From Candidatus Azobacteroides pseudotrichonymphae genomovar. CFP2 (GTDB lineage: Bacteria; Bacteroidota; Bacteroidia; Bacteroidales; Azobacteroidaceae), in contig NC_011565.1 of NCBI RefSeq assembly GCF_000010645.1, positions 820,001 through 884,000 on the forward strand: a stretch of DNA of 64,000 bases, read 5' to 3'. A program made the position numbers and the translations under genes. The notes beneath the pieces were generated by a model. That model did not search any database and had not been told where the DNA came from. It saw nothing but the letters and a program-made list of their open reading frames with translations. The stretch's first letter is position 1. The number at the start of each line of letters is the position of its first letter. Positions 42,846 through 53,400 of this stretch are shown here, in pieces.

Positions 42846-43218
42846 TGTGAAGAGTGAAGAGGGTGGGGGAAAGAACTCTGGAACCTCGTTGTCAAATAGA
42901 TTCTTTTTGTCAATCAAAAAAAAAAAAGAAACCTTTATATCATTGTTTAATTGTTTATTGGAATAAACAATTAAACAAAAACAAAGAATAAAATAAAATC
43001 ATTTTTGGAAGAATGGGAATTCTACAATAACTAAACAACCTTTCAGTCTCAGTCGCCAATTATCGAGATCCAGGTCACTGCAACCATGAGCTAACAATAT
43101 ATATGCAAAGACAGAGAGTTCTGACACAAGGAACACGTCACACATACTTTATGTGTAGTTTATTTACAAATTTGCCATTTTTCCACATAATACCCTCTCT
43201 GTTCCAGAGGGATATTGA
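42846..43218. other. non-coding gap with a 17-bp hairpin
   Basis: Between the receptor remnant and the ugd terminator. It holds the perfect inverted repeat at 42943-42978 and possibly further receptor debris. No intact gene was seen. Confidence 0.4.
42943..42978. repeat. perfect 17-bp inverted repeat, 2-base loop
   Basis: TTGTTTAATTGTTTATT, then GG, then the exact complement. No U-run follows on either strand, so it is not a standard terminator. It shares the arm sequence TTGTTTAATT with the palindrome at 17412-17455. Confidence 0.75.
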
Positions 43219-43259
43219 AAATAAAAATAGGGATATTAAAAAAATGAAATCCTATTTTT
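43219..43259 (-). terminator. terminator downstream of ugd
   Basis: On the minus strand, 14 bases after the ugd stop, TAAAAATAGGAT pairs with ATCCCTATTTTTA (one bulged base), leaving a 12- to 13-base loop. The 3' arm is U-rich and runs into more Ts, a rho-independent-like arrangement. Confidence 0.5.
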
Positions 43260-43272
43260 AATTTCCATATAC

Positions 43273-44565
43273 CTATATATGAATGTAAGTGAAACCATTT
43301 AAGTGCATTTTTTTTTTGTCGTAAATATTTCTTCCGTCAAGAAGAATTGAATGCCCCATTGTTTTTTTTAATAATTCCCACGAAGGTGAATAAAATTCCT
43401 TCCATTCCGTTAACAAAAGCAGAACATCTGCATTCTTGGCAGCATCGTACATATTCGTGTAATAGTACAGTTTATTACCAAAATGTCTTCTTGTTTCTTC
43501 CAATGCTACAGGATCGTATACTTGTATTATTGCCCCTGCTTTGAGTAGTGCGTCAATCAGTGTCAAAGCAGGAGATTCACAGATATCGTCTGTATTTGGC
43601 TTGAAAGACAAACCCCAAAGAGCAACAATTTTCCCTTTCAAGTTATTTTCAAAAATACGTAAAAGTTTGTCAAAGAGTATTGTTTTTTGATTGTTATTGA
43701 CAGCTTCTACAGCTTGTAGAAGCTGCATTGCATAACCATTTGTATAACCTATCTGAATCAGAGCTTTTATATCTTTTGGGAAACAACTTCCTCCGTATCC
43801 ACAACCCGAATACAAAAATTTAGTACCAATTCGAGAATCAAAACCGATACCAATACGGACCATATTTATATCGACACCAATCAGACTGCAAAGGTTAGCA
43901 ATATCGTTCATAAACGAAATACGTGTGGCCAACATCGCATTAGCCACATATTTAATCATCTCCGCAGAAGGAATGTCAGTATAAATTATTCGATATGGTT
44001 TATATAATTCATCTATTAGTTTCTGTACTTTTTCATTTTCTACTCCTACTATTACTCTGTCAGGGTTCATAAAATCTTTTATAGCCGTTCCCTCTTTCAG
44101 AAATTCAGGGTTAGATACTATTTCAATAGAAATGCCTACTCTTCTTTTGTCTAATTCTTCTTGTATGATACTCTTGATTTTTTGAGAAGTACCTACTGGA
44201 ACTGTACTTTTGATAACTACTAAAATATCGTGTTTTATATTTCTCCCTATGTTACGGGAAGCTTCTAATACTTGACACAAATTAGCAGTTCCATCATTAT
44301 TTGAAGGAGTTCCTACAGCAATAAAAATTGCCTTCACCCTTTTTAGACAATTTGCTAAATCAATTTCAAAATGTAAACGACCTACTTTATGGTTTTTTCG
44401 GACCAATCTTTCTAAATCAGGTTCGTAAAAAGAAACAATATTTTCCCGAAGTCTTTGTATTTTATTTTCGTCAATGTCTATAACAGTAACATTGTTTCCC
44501 ATTTCAGCAAAACAAGACCCTGTTACTAATCCTACGCGTCCAGCGCCTATGATCACAATATTCAT
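43273..44565 (-). CDS. ugd: UDP-glucose 6-dehydrogenase family protein
   Basis: Oxidises UDP-glucose (or a related nucleotide sugar) to the uronic acid with two NAD+, for surface polysaccharides. From ATG 44565 the protein has 430 residues. The Rossmann motif GAGRVG is at 7-12 and the catalytic Cys region YGGSCFPKDIKAL lies mid-protein. The C-terminal UDP-binding domain has LWGLSFKPNTDD. An upstream ATG at 44595 would add ten unconserved residues, so the later start is preferred. UDP-GlcNAc or GDP-mannose dehydrogenase activity cannot be excluded. Confidence 0.9.
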   Translation of the reverse strand: MNIVIIGAGRVGLVTGSCFAEMGNNVTVIDIDENKIQRLRENIVSFYEPDLERLVRKNHKVGRLHFEIDLANCLKRVKAIFIAVGTPSNNDGTANLCQVLEASRNIGRNIKHDILVVIKSTVPVGTSQKIKSIIQEELDKRRVGISIEIVSNPEFLKEGTAIKDFMNPDRVIVGVENEKVQKLIDELYKPYRIIYTDIPSAEMIKYVANAMLATRISFMNDIANLCSLIGVDINMVRIGIGFDSRIGTKFLYSGCGYGGSCFPKDIKALIQIGYTNGYAMQLLQAVEAVNNNQKTILFDKLLRIFENNLKGKIVALWGLSFKPNTDDICESPALTLIDALLKAGAIIQVYDPVALEETRRHFGNKLYYYTNMYDAAKNADVLLLLTEWKEFYSPSWELLKKTMGHSILLDGRNIYDKKKMHLNGFTYIHI

Positions 44566-44645
44566 TTCGTAAAAATAACACATTTTACAAATCAAGACAT
44601 AAAAATATTTATGTAAATATGATATAACGTATTAAAAAATTACAT

Positions 44646-44653
44646 TACATTTG
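44646..44653 (+). promoter_or_regulatory. -7 element for the small lipoprotein gene
   Basis: TACATTTG matches TAnnTTTG, 60 bases before the ATG at 44714. The -33 partner is not evident. Confidence 0.45.
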
Positions 44654-44713
44654 TAGCTGTAATTTCCGTGAGGGAAATTGATATAATTTTTAAGTTGTTT
44701 TAATCGCTACAAA

Positions 44714-44938
44714 ATGAAAAAATTAGTATTGTTTGCAGCTTTTTTTTCTGTTATTTGTTTTGGTTCTTGTAACAAAAACAAAGGATCACAAGAAGGTCAA
44801 GAAGGAAGCCCTACAGAAGGAACAGAACAAGTAGGAAAAAATCCGACTTCTGATGAGAGTGATGACAGTCAAAAATCATCACCTTCTGAGGAAGAACCAA
44901 AGGCAAATGAAGAAAAATCTCCGGAAGGAGGCAAGTAA
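44714..44938 (+). CDS. small acidic lipoprotein, function unknown
   Basis: A 74-residue protein with a signal sequence (MKKLVLFAAFFSVI) and lipobox CFGSC, so Cys19 is the probable lipidated residue. The mature part (about 55 residues) is disordered and made almost only of Ser, Glu, Gly, Lys, Asn, Pro and Asp. No family is recognised. It has its own -7 element upstream and a strong terminator downstream, so it looks like a compact, real, monocistronic gene. A surface or periplasmic spacer role is possible but unsupported. Confidence 0.75.
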   Translation: MKKLVLFAAFFSVICFGSCNKNKGSQEGQEGSPTEGTEQVGKNPTSDESDDSQKSSPSEEEPKANEEKSPEGGK

Positions 44939-44960
44939 TTTGCTCGAACCTAGGAAACTG

Positions 44961-44999
44961 TAGGAGGAAAATAAAACAAATTTCCTCCTAATTTTTTAT
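44961..44999 (+). terminator. rho-independent terminator after the lipoprotein gene
   Basis: A perfect 10-bp stem (TAGGAGGAAA / TTTCCTCCTA), a 10-base loop and then ATTTTTTAT. It is 22 bases after the stop and the best terminator in the window. Confidence 0.85.
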
Positions 45000-45023
45000 C
45001 CCGAACCTCCAATTGGCTTTGTT

Positions 45024-45716
45024 GTGTCAATCGATAAAAAAGTTAAAAATAATTTACCTCAGCAATTTATCAATGTTAGTAGATTGGTGCATTTTGAAAA
45101 TAGTCTAGTAAAATATTTCCCCTATATTGTACACGAGCAAAAAGTACAATTTTTTGCTTTACGTGATTTGTATACAAATTGGAATAGAAAAGCCAATCTT
45201 ATTTCAAGAAAAGATATAGGAAATTTATACGAGAGACATGTACTACATTCCCTAGGTATTGCACAAATAATATCCTTTTGCGATTATTCCACAATATTGG
45301 ATGTGGGGACAGGGGGTGGTTTTCCAGGAGTACCGTTGGCTATTTTGTTCCCAAATGTTCGGTTTCTTCTTTTGGATAGCACAGCGAAAAAAATAAAAAT
45401 ACTAGAAAATATCATCAGCAAACTTAATTTAAGAAATGTAAAATGCAAATGTATGCGAGCAGAATATGAGCGAGGACAATTTGATTTTATTATCAGTCGT
45501 GCAGCAATGCCCTTATTAGAATTGGTGAATATTACACAGAAAAATATCAGTATAAAGCAACAAAATACTTTACCTAACGGATTCCTTTGTTTAAAGGGCG
45601 GGAATTTACATGACGAGCTGGAACCATTTAAAAAAAGAGTGATAGAATACAAATTGAGCAACTATTTTCAAGAAGAATTTTTCAAGAAAAAAAAAGTAAT
45701 CTATTTGCCCGTATAA
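45024..45716 (+). CDS. rsmG: 16S rRNA (guanine-527-N7)-methyltransferase
   Basis: Methylates G527 in the 530 loop of 16S rRNA using SAM. The SAM site is ILDVGTGGGFPGVPLAI, followed by the RCxRAE-like KCMRAEYE and FDFIISRA. The frame starts at a GTG and gives 230 residues, while relatives begin near KYFPYIVHEQ (about residue 29), so the first 20 or so residues may not be translated and a GTG at 45087 is an alternative. The gene follows the lipoprotein terminator closely. Confidence 0.92.
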   Translation: MSIDKKVKNNLPQQFINVSRLVHFENSLVKYFPYIVHEQKVQFFALRDLYTNWNRKANLISRKDIGNLYERHVLHSLGIAQIISFCDYSTILDVGTGGGFPGVPLAILFPNVRFLLLDSTAKKIKILENIISKLNLRNVKCKCMRAEYERGQFDFIISRAAMPLLELVNITQKNISIKQQNTLPNGFLCLKGGNLHDELEPFKKRVIEYKLSNYFQEEFFKKKKVIYLPV

Positions 45717-45770
45717 AAATTTTATTTTAATTGTTTCTTTTCCCAGTAAAATAATTTTCATATTTCTTCG

Positions 45771-46340
45771 TTATTTCCGTATCACCTTTATTGAATTTCC
45801 ATTCTCTATCTGAATAATACTAGATGGCTTTGCTGATTGAATTATATTCCTTTTATAATTCACCACATAATCCACAGACTCAATAATTTCATTACTTATT
45901 TCTGAAAAGGTAGTAGGAGTAGCTTGACCGCTAATATTGGCAGAGGTCGATACCAAAGGATTTTTCAATTGAAAACATAATTGCTTAGAAAAAAAATCTT
46001 TCGTTATACGAATACCTAAAGTACCATCGGAAGCAATCAAGTTAGGAGCTACATTTTTCGCTCCTGAGTAAATAATTGTTAATGGTTTCTTATGAAAAAT
46101 ATCTATCAAATCGGGAGTAATTTCAGGAAGATTTTCCACATAATTATGCAATTCATCGAAAGAATCTAGTAATATTAACATAGTCCTAGTATTAGGACGC
46201 TTTTTAATAAAAAAGATCCGCTCCACTGCCTCTTCGTTGGAGGCATCACACCCAAGTCCCCAGATAGTATCAGTAGGATAGAGAACAATTCCTCCGTTCC
46301 TCAAAATTTCACACGTTTTTGCTATTTCTTTTTGAATCAA
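45771..46340 (-). CDS. tsaC: threonylcarbamoyl-AMP synthase (YrdC/Sua5 domain)
   Basis: Makes threonylcarbamoyl-AMP from Thr, bicarbonate and ATP, the precursor of t6A37 in tRNAs reading ANN codons. The 189-residue protein is the short, YrdC-only form. Motifs are YPTDTIWGLGCDASN, IFFIKKRP, GTLGIRI and LVSTSANISGQ. It is the third of three close minus-strand genes (metK-nadC-tsaC). Confidence 0.92.
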   Translation of the reverse strand: MIQKEIAKTCEILRNGGIVLYPTDTIWGLGCDASNEEAVERIFFIKKRPNTRTMLILLDSFDELHNYVENLPEITPDLIDIFHKKPLTIIYSGAKNVAPNLIASDGTLGIRITKDFFSKQLCFQLKNPLVSTSANISGQATPTTFSEISNEIIESVDYVVNYKRNIIQSAKPSSIIQIENGNSIKVIRK

Positions 46341-46362
46341 AACTAAAATGCAAATTTGTTTT

Positions 46363-47214
46363 TTATTTATTGCCCATAGCTTTTAAACTCATATCAAGAC
46401 TCTTTGCAGAATGAGTTAATGCTCCAATAGAAATATAATCTATACCCACTTCAGCATAATCACGAATAGTGTCATAAGTAATCTTTCCCGAAGATTCAAG
46501 CTTATATCTACCATTTACTCGTTCAACAGCTCTACGGGCATTTACTACATCGAAATTATCTAACATAATACGATCTATATTTCCTGTTTCTAACACCTCA
46601 TCTAATTCGTCAAAGGTACGTACCTCTATCTCAATTGGAAGCTGCAATTTCTTCTTCTTGAGATATTTTTTTGTTTGGATAATGGCATTCCGTATACCTC
46701 CTGCAAAATCCACATGGTTATCCTTTATTAATATCATATCAAAAAGACCCATACGATGATTATCTCCACCACCAATCCGAACGGCTTCTTTTTCAAGCAC
46801 ACGTACACATGGCGTTGTTTTACGAGTATCTAATAGACGAGTATTTGTACCTTCTAATTTTTTAACATACTTACGAGTAATAGTAGAAATTCCACTCATG
46901 CGTTGCATAACATTCAATACCAATCGCTCGGTCTGAAGTAAAGACCGGATCTTTCCTTCTACTGTAAAAACCACATCTCCTTGCTTTACTTCTCTCCCAT
47001 CTGAAACGTAAACACTTACATTCAAATTTGAATCAAATGTATAAAATATTTGCTTAGCAATTTCCACCCCAGCCAAAATACCTTCTTCCTTTATTATCAA
47101 CTTCATTTCCCCTTTTGATAAAGGAGGAACAGTTGCAAAAGTTGTATGGTCACATTCTCCGATATCTTCCTTAAATGCTAACTGAATAAGTTCATTTATC
47201 AACTCTTGTTTCAC
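46363..47214 (-). CDS. nadC: nicotinate-nucleotide pyrophosphorylase (carboxylating)
   Basis: Converts quinolinate and PRPP to nicotinate mononucleotide in de novo NAD synthesis. The 283-residue protein has NVMQRMSGIST, DTRKTTPCVRVLEKEAVRIGGG and LIKDNH, with IEVRTFDELDE and ISIGALTHS later. It starts 5 bases after metK ends, so the genes share a transcript. Confidence 0.96.
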   Translation of the reverse strand: MKQELINELIQLAFKEDIGECDHTTFATVPPLSKGEMKLIIKEEGILAGVEIAKQIFYTFDSNLNVSVYVSDGREVKQGDVVFTVEGKIRSLLQTERLVLNVMQRMSGISTITRKYVKKLEGTNTRLLDTRKTTPCVRVLEKEAVRIGGGDNHRMGLFDMILIKDNHVDFAGGIRNAIIQTKKYLKKKKLQLPIEIEVRTFDELDEVLETGNIDRIMLDNFDVVNARRAVERVNGRYKLESSGKITYDTIRDYAEVGIDYISIGALTHSAKSLDMSLKAMGNK

Positions 47215-47219
47215 GTTTT

Positions 47220-48494
47220 TTATTGAAAAATTTTCCTAATTTTTTTTACATAGTCTAATTTCTCCCAGGTAAACAATTCTACTTTTAGTTCTTTTTTTAG
47301 GTCTTTGGACTTTGCTACATTCGCATACCGAGGGGTAAACACTTTTTTTACTATTTTTGGTAGACGTCCCATATGTCCATAGGCCGCCGTTTCTTTATAA
47401 ATTGGATTGCGAAGTTTCAAACGATTTTCAATTGCTTTGGGACGTAAGTCAAATATTTCCAATACTCTTTCTGCTATTTGACTATCTGTCAATTTGACCT
47501 TACTTTTACCATAAGTATTGACAAAGATATTTATGGGTTTAGTAACGCCTATTGCGTAGGATACTTGTACTAATACTTCTTCAGATACACCTGCTGCTAC
47601 TAGATTTTTAGCAATATGGCGAGCAGCATAAGCTGCAGAACGGTCTACTTTAGAAGGGTCTTTACCCGAAAAAGCACCACCACCATGAGCACCTCTTCCT
47701 CCGTAAGTATCTACAATGATTTTTCTACCTGTTAATCCTGCATCACCATGGGGACCACCAATAACAAATTTCCCTGTCGGATTGATATAATATTTGATTT
47801 TGTCATCAAACAAAGCTTGTATATTTTCAGAATAATTAGCCTTAATTCGAGGAATTAAAATGTTTCTAACATCCTTCATAATTTTTGATTGCATAACTTC
47901 CGCTGTATCAAACTCATCGTGTTGTGTAGATATAACAATAGTATCTATACTTTTAGGGATATCGTTATCGTGATAACGAATAGTTACTTGTGACTTAGCA
48001 TCAGGACGAAGATAAGGCATTAGCTCAGGCTCGTACTTTCGGATATTAGTTAATTCTTTCATTAATTGGTGAGACAAATCTAAAGATAAAGGTATGTAAT
48101 TGGCTGTTTCATTCGTAGCGTAACCAAACATCATCCCTTGGTCGCCTGCCCCTTGATCAAGGGGACTCTCTCTCTCTATGCCTCGACTTATATCATTTGA
48201 TTGCTCATGAATAAGACTAATTATACCAGAGGATTTAGACTCAAAATGATATTCACTTTTTGTATAGCCTATACCTTCTATCACTTCTCTAACTATTTCG
48301 GGGATATCTAAATATACTTTAGACTTTACCTCCCCTGCCAATATTATCTGTCCACTAGTTACTAATGTTTCACACGCCACCTTAGAATTAGTATCATACG
48401 CAATGAAATAATCTAATATAGCATCAGATATCTGGTCTGCTACTTTGTCTGGATGACCTTCAGATACCGATTCGGATGTAAATAAATAACTCAT
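47220..48494 (-). CDS. metK: S-adenosylmethionine synthase
   Basis: Makes SAM from methionine and ATP. The 424-residue protein has the ATP-binding [13 protein letters not shown], the signature [15 protein letters not shown] and the phosphate loop [19 protein letters not shown]. It is slightly longer than the 380-residue enterobacterial enzyme, as normal in Bacteroidetes. It supplies RsmG and RlmB, among others. Confidence 0.97.
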   Translation of the reverse strand: MSYLFTSESVSEGHPDKVADQISDAILDYFIAYDTNSKVACETLVTSGQIILAGEVKSKVYLDIPEIVREVIEGIGYTKSEYHFESKSSGIISLIHEQSNDISRGIERESPLDQGAGDQGMMFGYATNETANYIPLSLDLSHQLMKELTNIRKYEPELMPYLRPDAKSQVTIRYHDNDIPKSIDTIVISTQHDEFDTAEVMQSKIMKDVRNILIPRIKANYSENIQALFDDKIKYYINPTGKFVIGGPHGDAGLTGRKIIVDTYGGRGAHGGGAFSGKDPSKVDRSAAYAARHIAKNLVAAGVSEEVLVQVSYAIGVTKPINIFVNTYGKSKVKLTDSQIAERVLEIFDLRPKAIENRLKLRNPIYKETAAYGHMGRLPKIVKKVFTPRYANVAKSKDLKKELKVELFTWEKLDYVKKIRKIFQ

Positions 48495-48537
48495 TTGTGA
48501 ACATACAGATTCCTTTCCCTCTCAACTAAAAATCGTA

Positions 48538-48545
48538 CAAAGATA
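48538..48545 (-). promoter_or_regulatory. -7 element for metK-nadC-tsaC
   Basis: On the minus strand TATCTTTG fits TAnnTTTG, 43 bases before the metK ATG. No clear -33 element was found. Confidence 0.5.
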
Positions 48546-48677
48546 TAGTATTCCAATTAAAAAATCCTCTCCGGAAGAATACTATTTAGTAGTGTTCTCT
48601 CTATAACACAAAAATTATTAAACTTTATTCATGAGTTATAATTCAAACTGATACTGATACTGAAACTAAAATAAGAT

Positions 48678-50465
48678 TTAATCTTCTGCAAAATTCTTTT
48701 GCAATACATCTCTGTAAGCACTAAATATCTTAGATTTTGATATCATCCCTATATAATGCTTTTCCTTGTCTATAACTGGAAGATTCCATGCTTTACTATC
48801 TTCAAACAAATACATAATTTCATCCATAGACATATCATTTCTGATTTTCGTTAAAGACGAAATCATAAATTTCTCAACATTGAATCGTTCGTATAATTCT
48901 GGACGAAACATGATATTACGAATATTGTCCCATAATACAACACCCTGCAAAATACCATTACTATCAATAACAGGATAAACACTTCGATTGGATTGTGCAA
49001 TGACTTTAACCATATCCCCTAATGTCATTTCTGGATAAATAGTCTGAAAATCAGTTTCTATAAGTGTGTTCACGCATAAAAAATTTAATACAGCATGATC
49101 TTTATCATGAGTAAGAAGCTTACCTTCGTTTGCTAAACGAATGGAATGGATACTGTATTTTTCAAAAAGCAAGATGGTGAAATAAGCACTGCTAGAAACG
49201 ATCATCAATGGCAAGAAAAGGCCAAATCCACCTGTTAATTCAGCAATTAAGAAAATAGCCGTTAATGGAGCATGTAATATTGCTGACATCATACCAGCCA
49301 TTCCTATCAATGAAAAATTATTTTCTGGTAAAAAATTATTCCCTCCTAGCAGATTTAATAAATGAGAAAAAATAAATCCAATAGTACAACCTAAAAATAG
49401 TGATGGGGCAAAAATCCCTCCACATCCACCTCCTCCAGTTGTAGCTCCTGTAGCAAAAACTTTTGTAAAAATGACAAGCATAAAAAAAAGAACAGACACT
49501 CCAGAAATATTCATACCTGAAACAAACGTATTATTGAGTATTTGATCGTATTGGTTATTGATAAGATCGTCAATAATATCATAACCTTCTCCATAAAGAG
49601 GAGGGAATAAAAAAACAAGAATATTCAGTATAACAGCACCCAGAGCAAAGCGTTGCCAATAATTTTTTAAACGATTAAAAATACTTTCTATCCAAATCAA
49701 CACTCGTACAAAATAGACGGTAATCAATCCACAGGTTACACCTAACAACAAAACATATGGAATATTTTTTATATCATGTGCTACTGTTTGATTGTATTTA
49801 AACATAGCTTCGGAACCTGTAAAAATATAAGAAATACTGGCTGCTGTTACAGAAGAAATTAAAAGTGGAAGAACCGAGACAGTGGTTAAATCTAGCATCA
49901 ACACTTCAATTGTAAAGAGTAATCCTGCAATAGGTGCCTTGAAAACCCCAGCAATAGCTCCTGCTGCCCCACAACTTATTAACAACATAAGTGTTTTTTG
50001 GTCCATTTTGAACAATCGTCCCAAATTGGAGCCAATAGCTGAACCTGTTATAACACTTGGAGCTTCTGCTCCAACAGATCCTCCAAATCCTATTGTAACA
50101 GAACTTGCTATCAATGAAGTCCATAAATTGTGCATTTTGAGACGACTTTTTCGTTGAGAAATAGCATAGAGAATTTTAGTAATTCCATGCCCTATATCAT
50201 TTTTAGCAATAAATTTCACAAACAATCCAGAGAATAAAATTCCTATTGCAGGACAAACAAGGTATGAGTATTCGTTATAAGTGGTATATATTTCATTTTT
50301 TAGAAAATATTGTATAAGACAAATGATCTTTTTTAATAAAACACCTGCAAATGCAGTCAAAATACCAGTTATAAAACTGAGTATAAGAATAAAATGTGGC
50401 TCTTTAATATGCTTTTCTCTCCAATGCCAATGGAGAACATAAGCAAATATATTTTTTACGCTCAT
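48678..50465 (-). CDS. ClC-family chloride channel/transporter with CBS domains
   Basis: Inner-membrane anion channel or proton-coupled antiporter. From ATG 50465 the protein has 595 residues. A ClC core of about ten hydrophobic helices spans about 25-430, with selectivity-filter motifs GSVGAEAPSV and GGIFAPSLFLG. Two CBS domains occupy about 460-590, a likely nucleotide-sensing module. The frame extends upstream into purL, but ATG 50465 lies 7 bases after the purL stop and gives a natural N-terminus (MSVKNIFAYVLHW). It is likely cotranscribed with purL. The transported ion is inferred from family. Confidence 0.88.
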   Translation of the reverse strand: MSVKNIFAYVLHWHWREKHIKEPHFILILSFITGILTAFAGVLLKKIICLIQYFLKNEIYTTYNEYSYLVCPAIGILFSGLFVKFIAKNDIGHGITKILYAISQRKSRLKMHNLWTSLIASSVTIGFGGSVGAEAPSVITGSAIGSNLGRLFKMDQKTLMLLISCGAAGAIAGVFKAPIAGLLFTIEVLMLDLTTVSVLPLLISSVTAASISYIFTGSEAMFKYNQTVAHDIKNIPYVLLLGVTCGLITVYFVRVLIWIESIFNRLKNYWQRFALGAVILNILVFLFPPLYGEGYDIIDDLINNQYDQILNNTFVSGMNISGVSVLFFMLVIFTKVFATGATTGGGGCGGIFAPSLFLGCTIGFIFSHLLNLLGGNNFLPENNFSLIGMAGMMSAILHAPLTAIFLIAELTGGFGLFLPLMIVSSSAYFTILLFEKYSIHSIRLANEGKLLTHDKDHAVLNFLCVNTLIETDFQTIYPEMTLGDMVKVIAQSNRSVYPVIDSNGILQGVVLWDNIRNIMFRPELYERFNVEKFMISSLTKIRNDMSMDEIMYLFEDSKAWNLPVIDKEKHYIGMISKSKIFSAYRDVLQKNFAED

Positions 50466-50472
50466 TAATCTT

Positions 50473-53400
50473 TTAATGTTTATTAGAAATCCATTTACGG
50501 GCATTGACAAATGCCTCTATCCAAGGGCTTACTTCGTCTTTATTACGATTTTGAGGATAATATGCCCATTGCCATGGAAATACTGCTCGCTCAAGATGAG
50601 GCATTAAAGCTAAGTGGCGACCATCTTCCGAGCAAATACCAGCCACAGCATAGTCTGATCCATTTGGATTTCCTGGATAAGTATTGTAAACATATTTAGC
50701 AACAATGTGATATTCATGTTCTTTCATCGGCAACTGGAATTTTCCCTCACCATGAGCTATCCAAATACCCAACTTACTATTTGACAATGTACGAAACATT
50801 ATTGAATGATTTTGAGGTATTTCTACCGATACAAATCCAGATTCAAATTTGTGTGAATTGTTATGAAGCATTAAATGTCGTTTTTTATTCTTTGAATAAA
50901 TTAAACTAAGTTCGACCATTAACTGACATCCATTGCAAACCCCTAGACTTAATGTATTATCTCGAGCATAAAATTTTCTTAAAGCTGTTGCTGATTTTTC
51001 GTTATAACGAAAAGCTCCCGCCCAACCTTTCGCCGAACCCAATACATCCGAATTAGAAAATCCACCACAAAAAACAATCATGTTGATTTCTTCTAATGTT
51101 TCACGTCCAGTAGCTAAATCCGTCATATGTACATCTTTTACATCAAAACCTGCTAAATATAAGGCATAAGCCATCTCTCGTTCACCATTAGTTCCTTTCT
51201 CACGGATAATAGCAGCTTTAATACCTGATTGTATTTTTCTATCAGCAGAAATATTATAACTACTCAATTTCCCATCGAATGATTTCGGAAATACATTTAT
51301 TAATATTTGATGTTTATAGTTTGCAAAACGTTCTTTCGCTCTAATTTTCCCGGATTGTTTCCTATCTAATAAATAAGAAGGGTAATACCATATATCACGT
51401 AAATAGTTTATATCAAGACGATATTGCATTTTTAAGTCAGATAATAAAATACAGCGTTCTTTCATTGGAGAACCAATATTAACTCTTCGTATTTTTTGTT
51501 CATTCAAATATTTTTCAACAACTTCCGTATCTTTCACTTGTATAATAATACCTACATTTTCACTAAAAATTTTTTTGATTATATCAACATCTCCTTTTCC
51601 CAAAGATGATAAACAAATCTTCATACCTCCTGTTTCATTGGCAAAGCACATTTCCAATAAAGTAGTTATCATACCTCCTGCCGAAATATCATGTCCTGAT
51701 AAAATTAATCTCTCTTTTATCAATCCTTGAACAATATTAAAAGCCTTTTTGAAATATTGTGTATCATTCACTGTTGGAATATCCTGACCCACTGTATCCA
51801 AAGATTGAGCAAAGGCAGACCCCCCCAATTTAAAATTATCCGAAGAAAAATCGATATAATAAATTGTCGTATTAACATCATTAACCAACACAGGGGAAAC
51901 AATTTTTCTGATATTTGAAACCTCTGCCGCTGCTGAAATAATAACTGTTCCAGGTGCATATACTTTACTATCTTTATATTTTTGAGTCATGGATAAGGAA
52001 TCTTTTCCGGTTGGGATATTAATTCCTAAATCACAAGCAAATTGGGAACAGGCTTCCACAGCTTTATACAAACGGGCATCTTCACCTTTATTTTTACATG
52101 CCCACATCCAATTAGCACTTAAGGAAACACTTTTTAGTCCATTTTTCAAAGGAGCAAATAAAATATTGGTTAAGGATTCTGCTATAGCCATTACTGAACC
52201 AACAGCGGAATCGACCAAGGCTATTTGTGGTGCGTGACCGATAGCTGTTGCAATTCCAACTTGTCCATAGTAATCTAAAGCTACTACTCCTAAATCGCTT
52301 AATGGTAATTGTATTTCTCCAACACACTGTTGACGGGCTACCATTCCTGTTACTGAGCGATCTACTTTGTTGGTCAGCCAGTCTTTGCAAGCAACTGCTT
52401 CCAATTTTAATACTTGTTCAATGTATTTGAAAATATTGTCCTTATTGTATTTAGGGTTTTTAAATGATTCCTTGACAGTTACATCTCTAATAATCATATG
52501 AGGTGGTTTTCCAAAAAAATCATTTAAATGCATATCTAAAGGACGCTTACCATCTTTTTGTTCAAAAACAAATCGCATATCCCCAGTAGTTTTACCGACA
52601 ATATACATTGGAGAACGTTCACGTTCAGATATTTTACTTACCCTTTCAACATCCTCTGTTTTTAACAATAATCCCATTCGTTCCTGACTTTCATTACCAA
52701 TAATCTCTTTTGCTGATAAAGTTGGATCTCCTATTGGCAATTTATCGATTTCTATATATCCGCCCGTATTTTCTACTAGTTCGGAAAAGCAATTCAAATG
52801 TCCTCCAGCACCATGATCATGAATGGAGATAATTGGATTATTATTTGATTCGGAGAGAGTACGAATAACATTCGCTATTCGCTTTTGCATTTCTGGATTT
52901 GCCCTTTGTACAGCGTTCAATTCTATACCATTACAATATTCTCCTGTATCAACTGAAGATACAGCACCTCCTCCCATACCGATACGGTAGTTATCTCCTC
53001 CAAGAACAATTATTTTTTCTCCAACTTTCACTTTCCCTTTTAAAGCATCTTTTCGTTTTGCAAAACCTATTCCTCCCGCTAGCATAATTACTTTATCGTA
53101 TCCATATAGTTTTCCATTCTCTTGATGTTCAAAAGTTAGAACTGAACCACAGATAAGAGGTTGCCCAAATTTATTACCAAAATCTGAGGCTCCATTGGAT
53201 GCTTTTATCAAAATTTGCTCAGGACTTTGGTATAACCACTTCCTATTCACTCCTTTATTCCAAAGATAAGATGTCATATATACTGCTATACCTGCAATGG
53301 GTAATGATGCTTTGCCTCCCCCTAAACGGTCTCGTATTTCTCCACCACTTCCTGTTGAAGCTCCATTGAAAGGTTCTACTGTAGTAGGGAAATTATGCGT

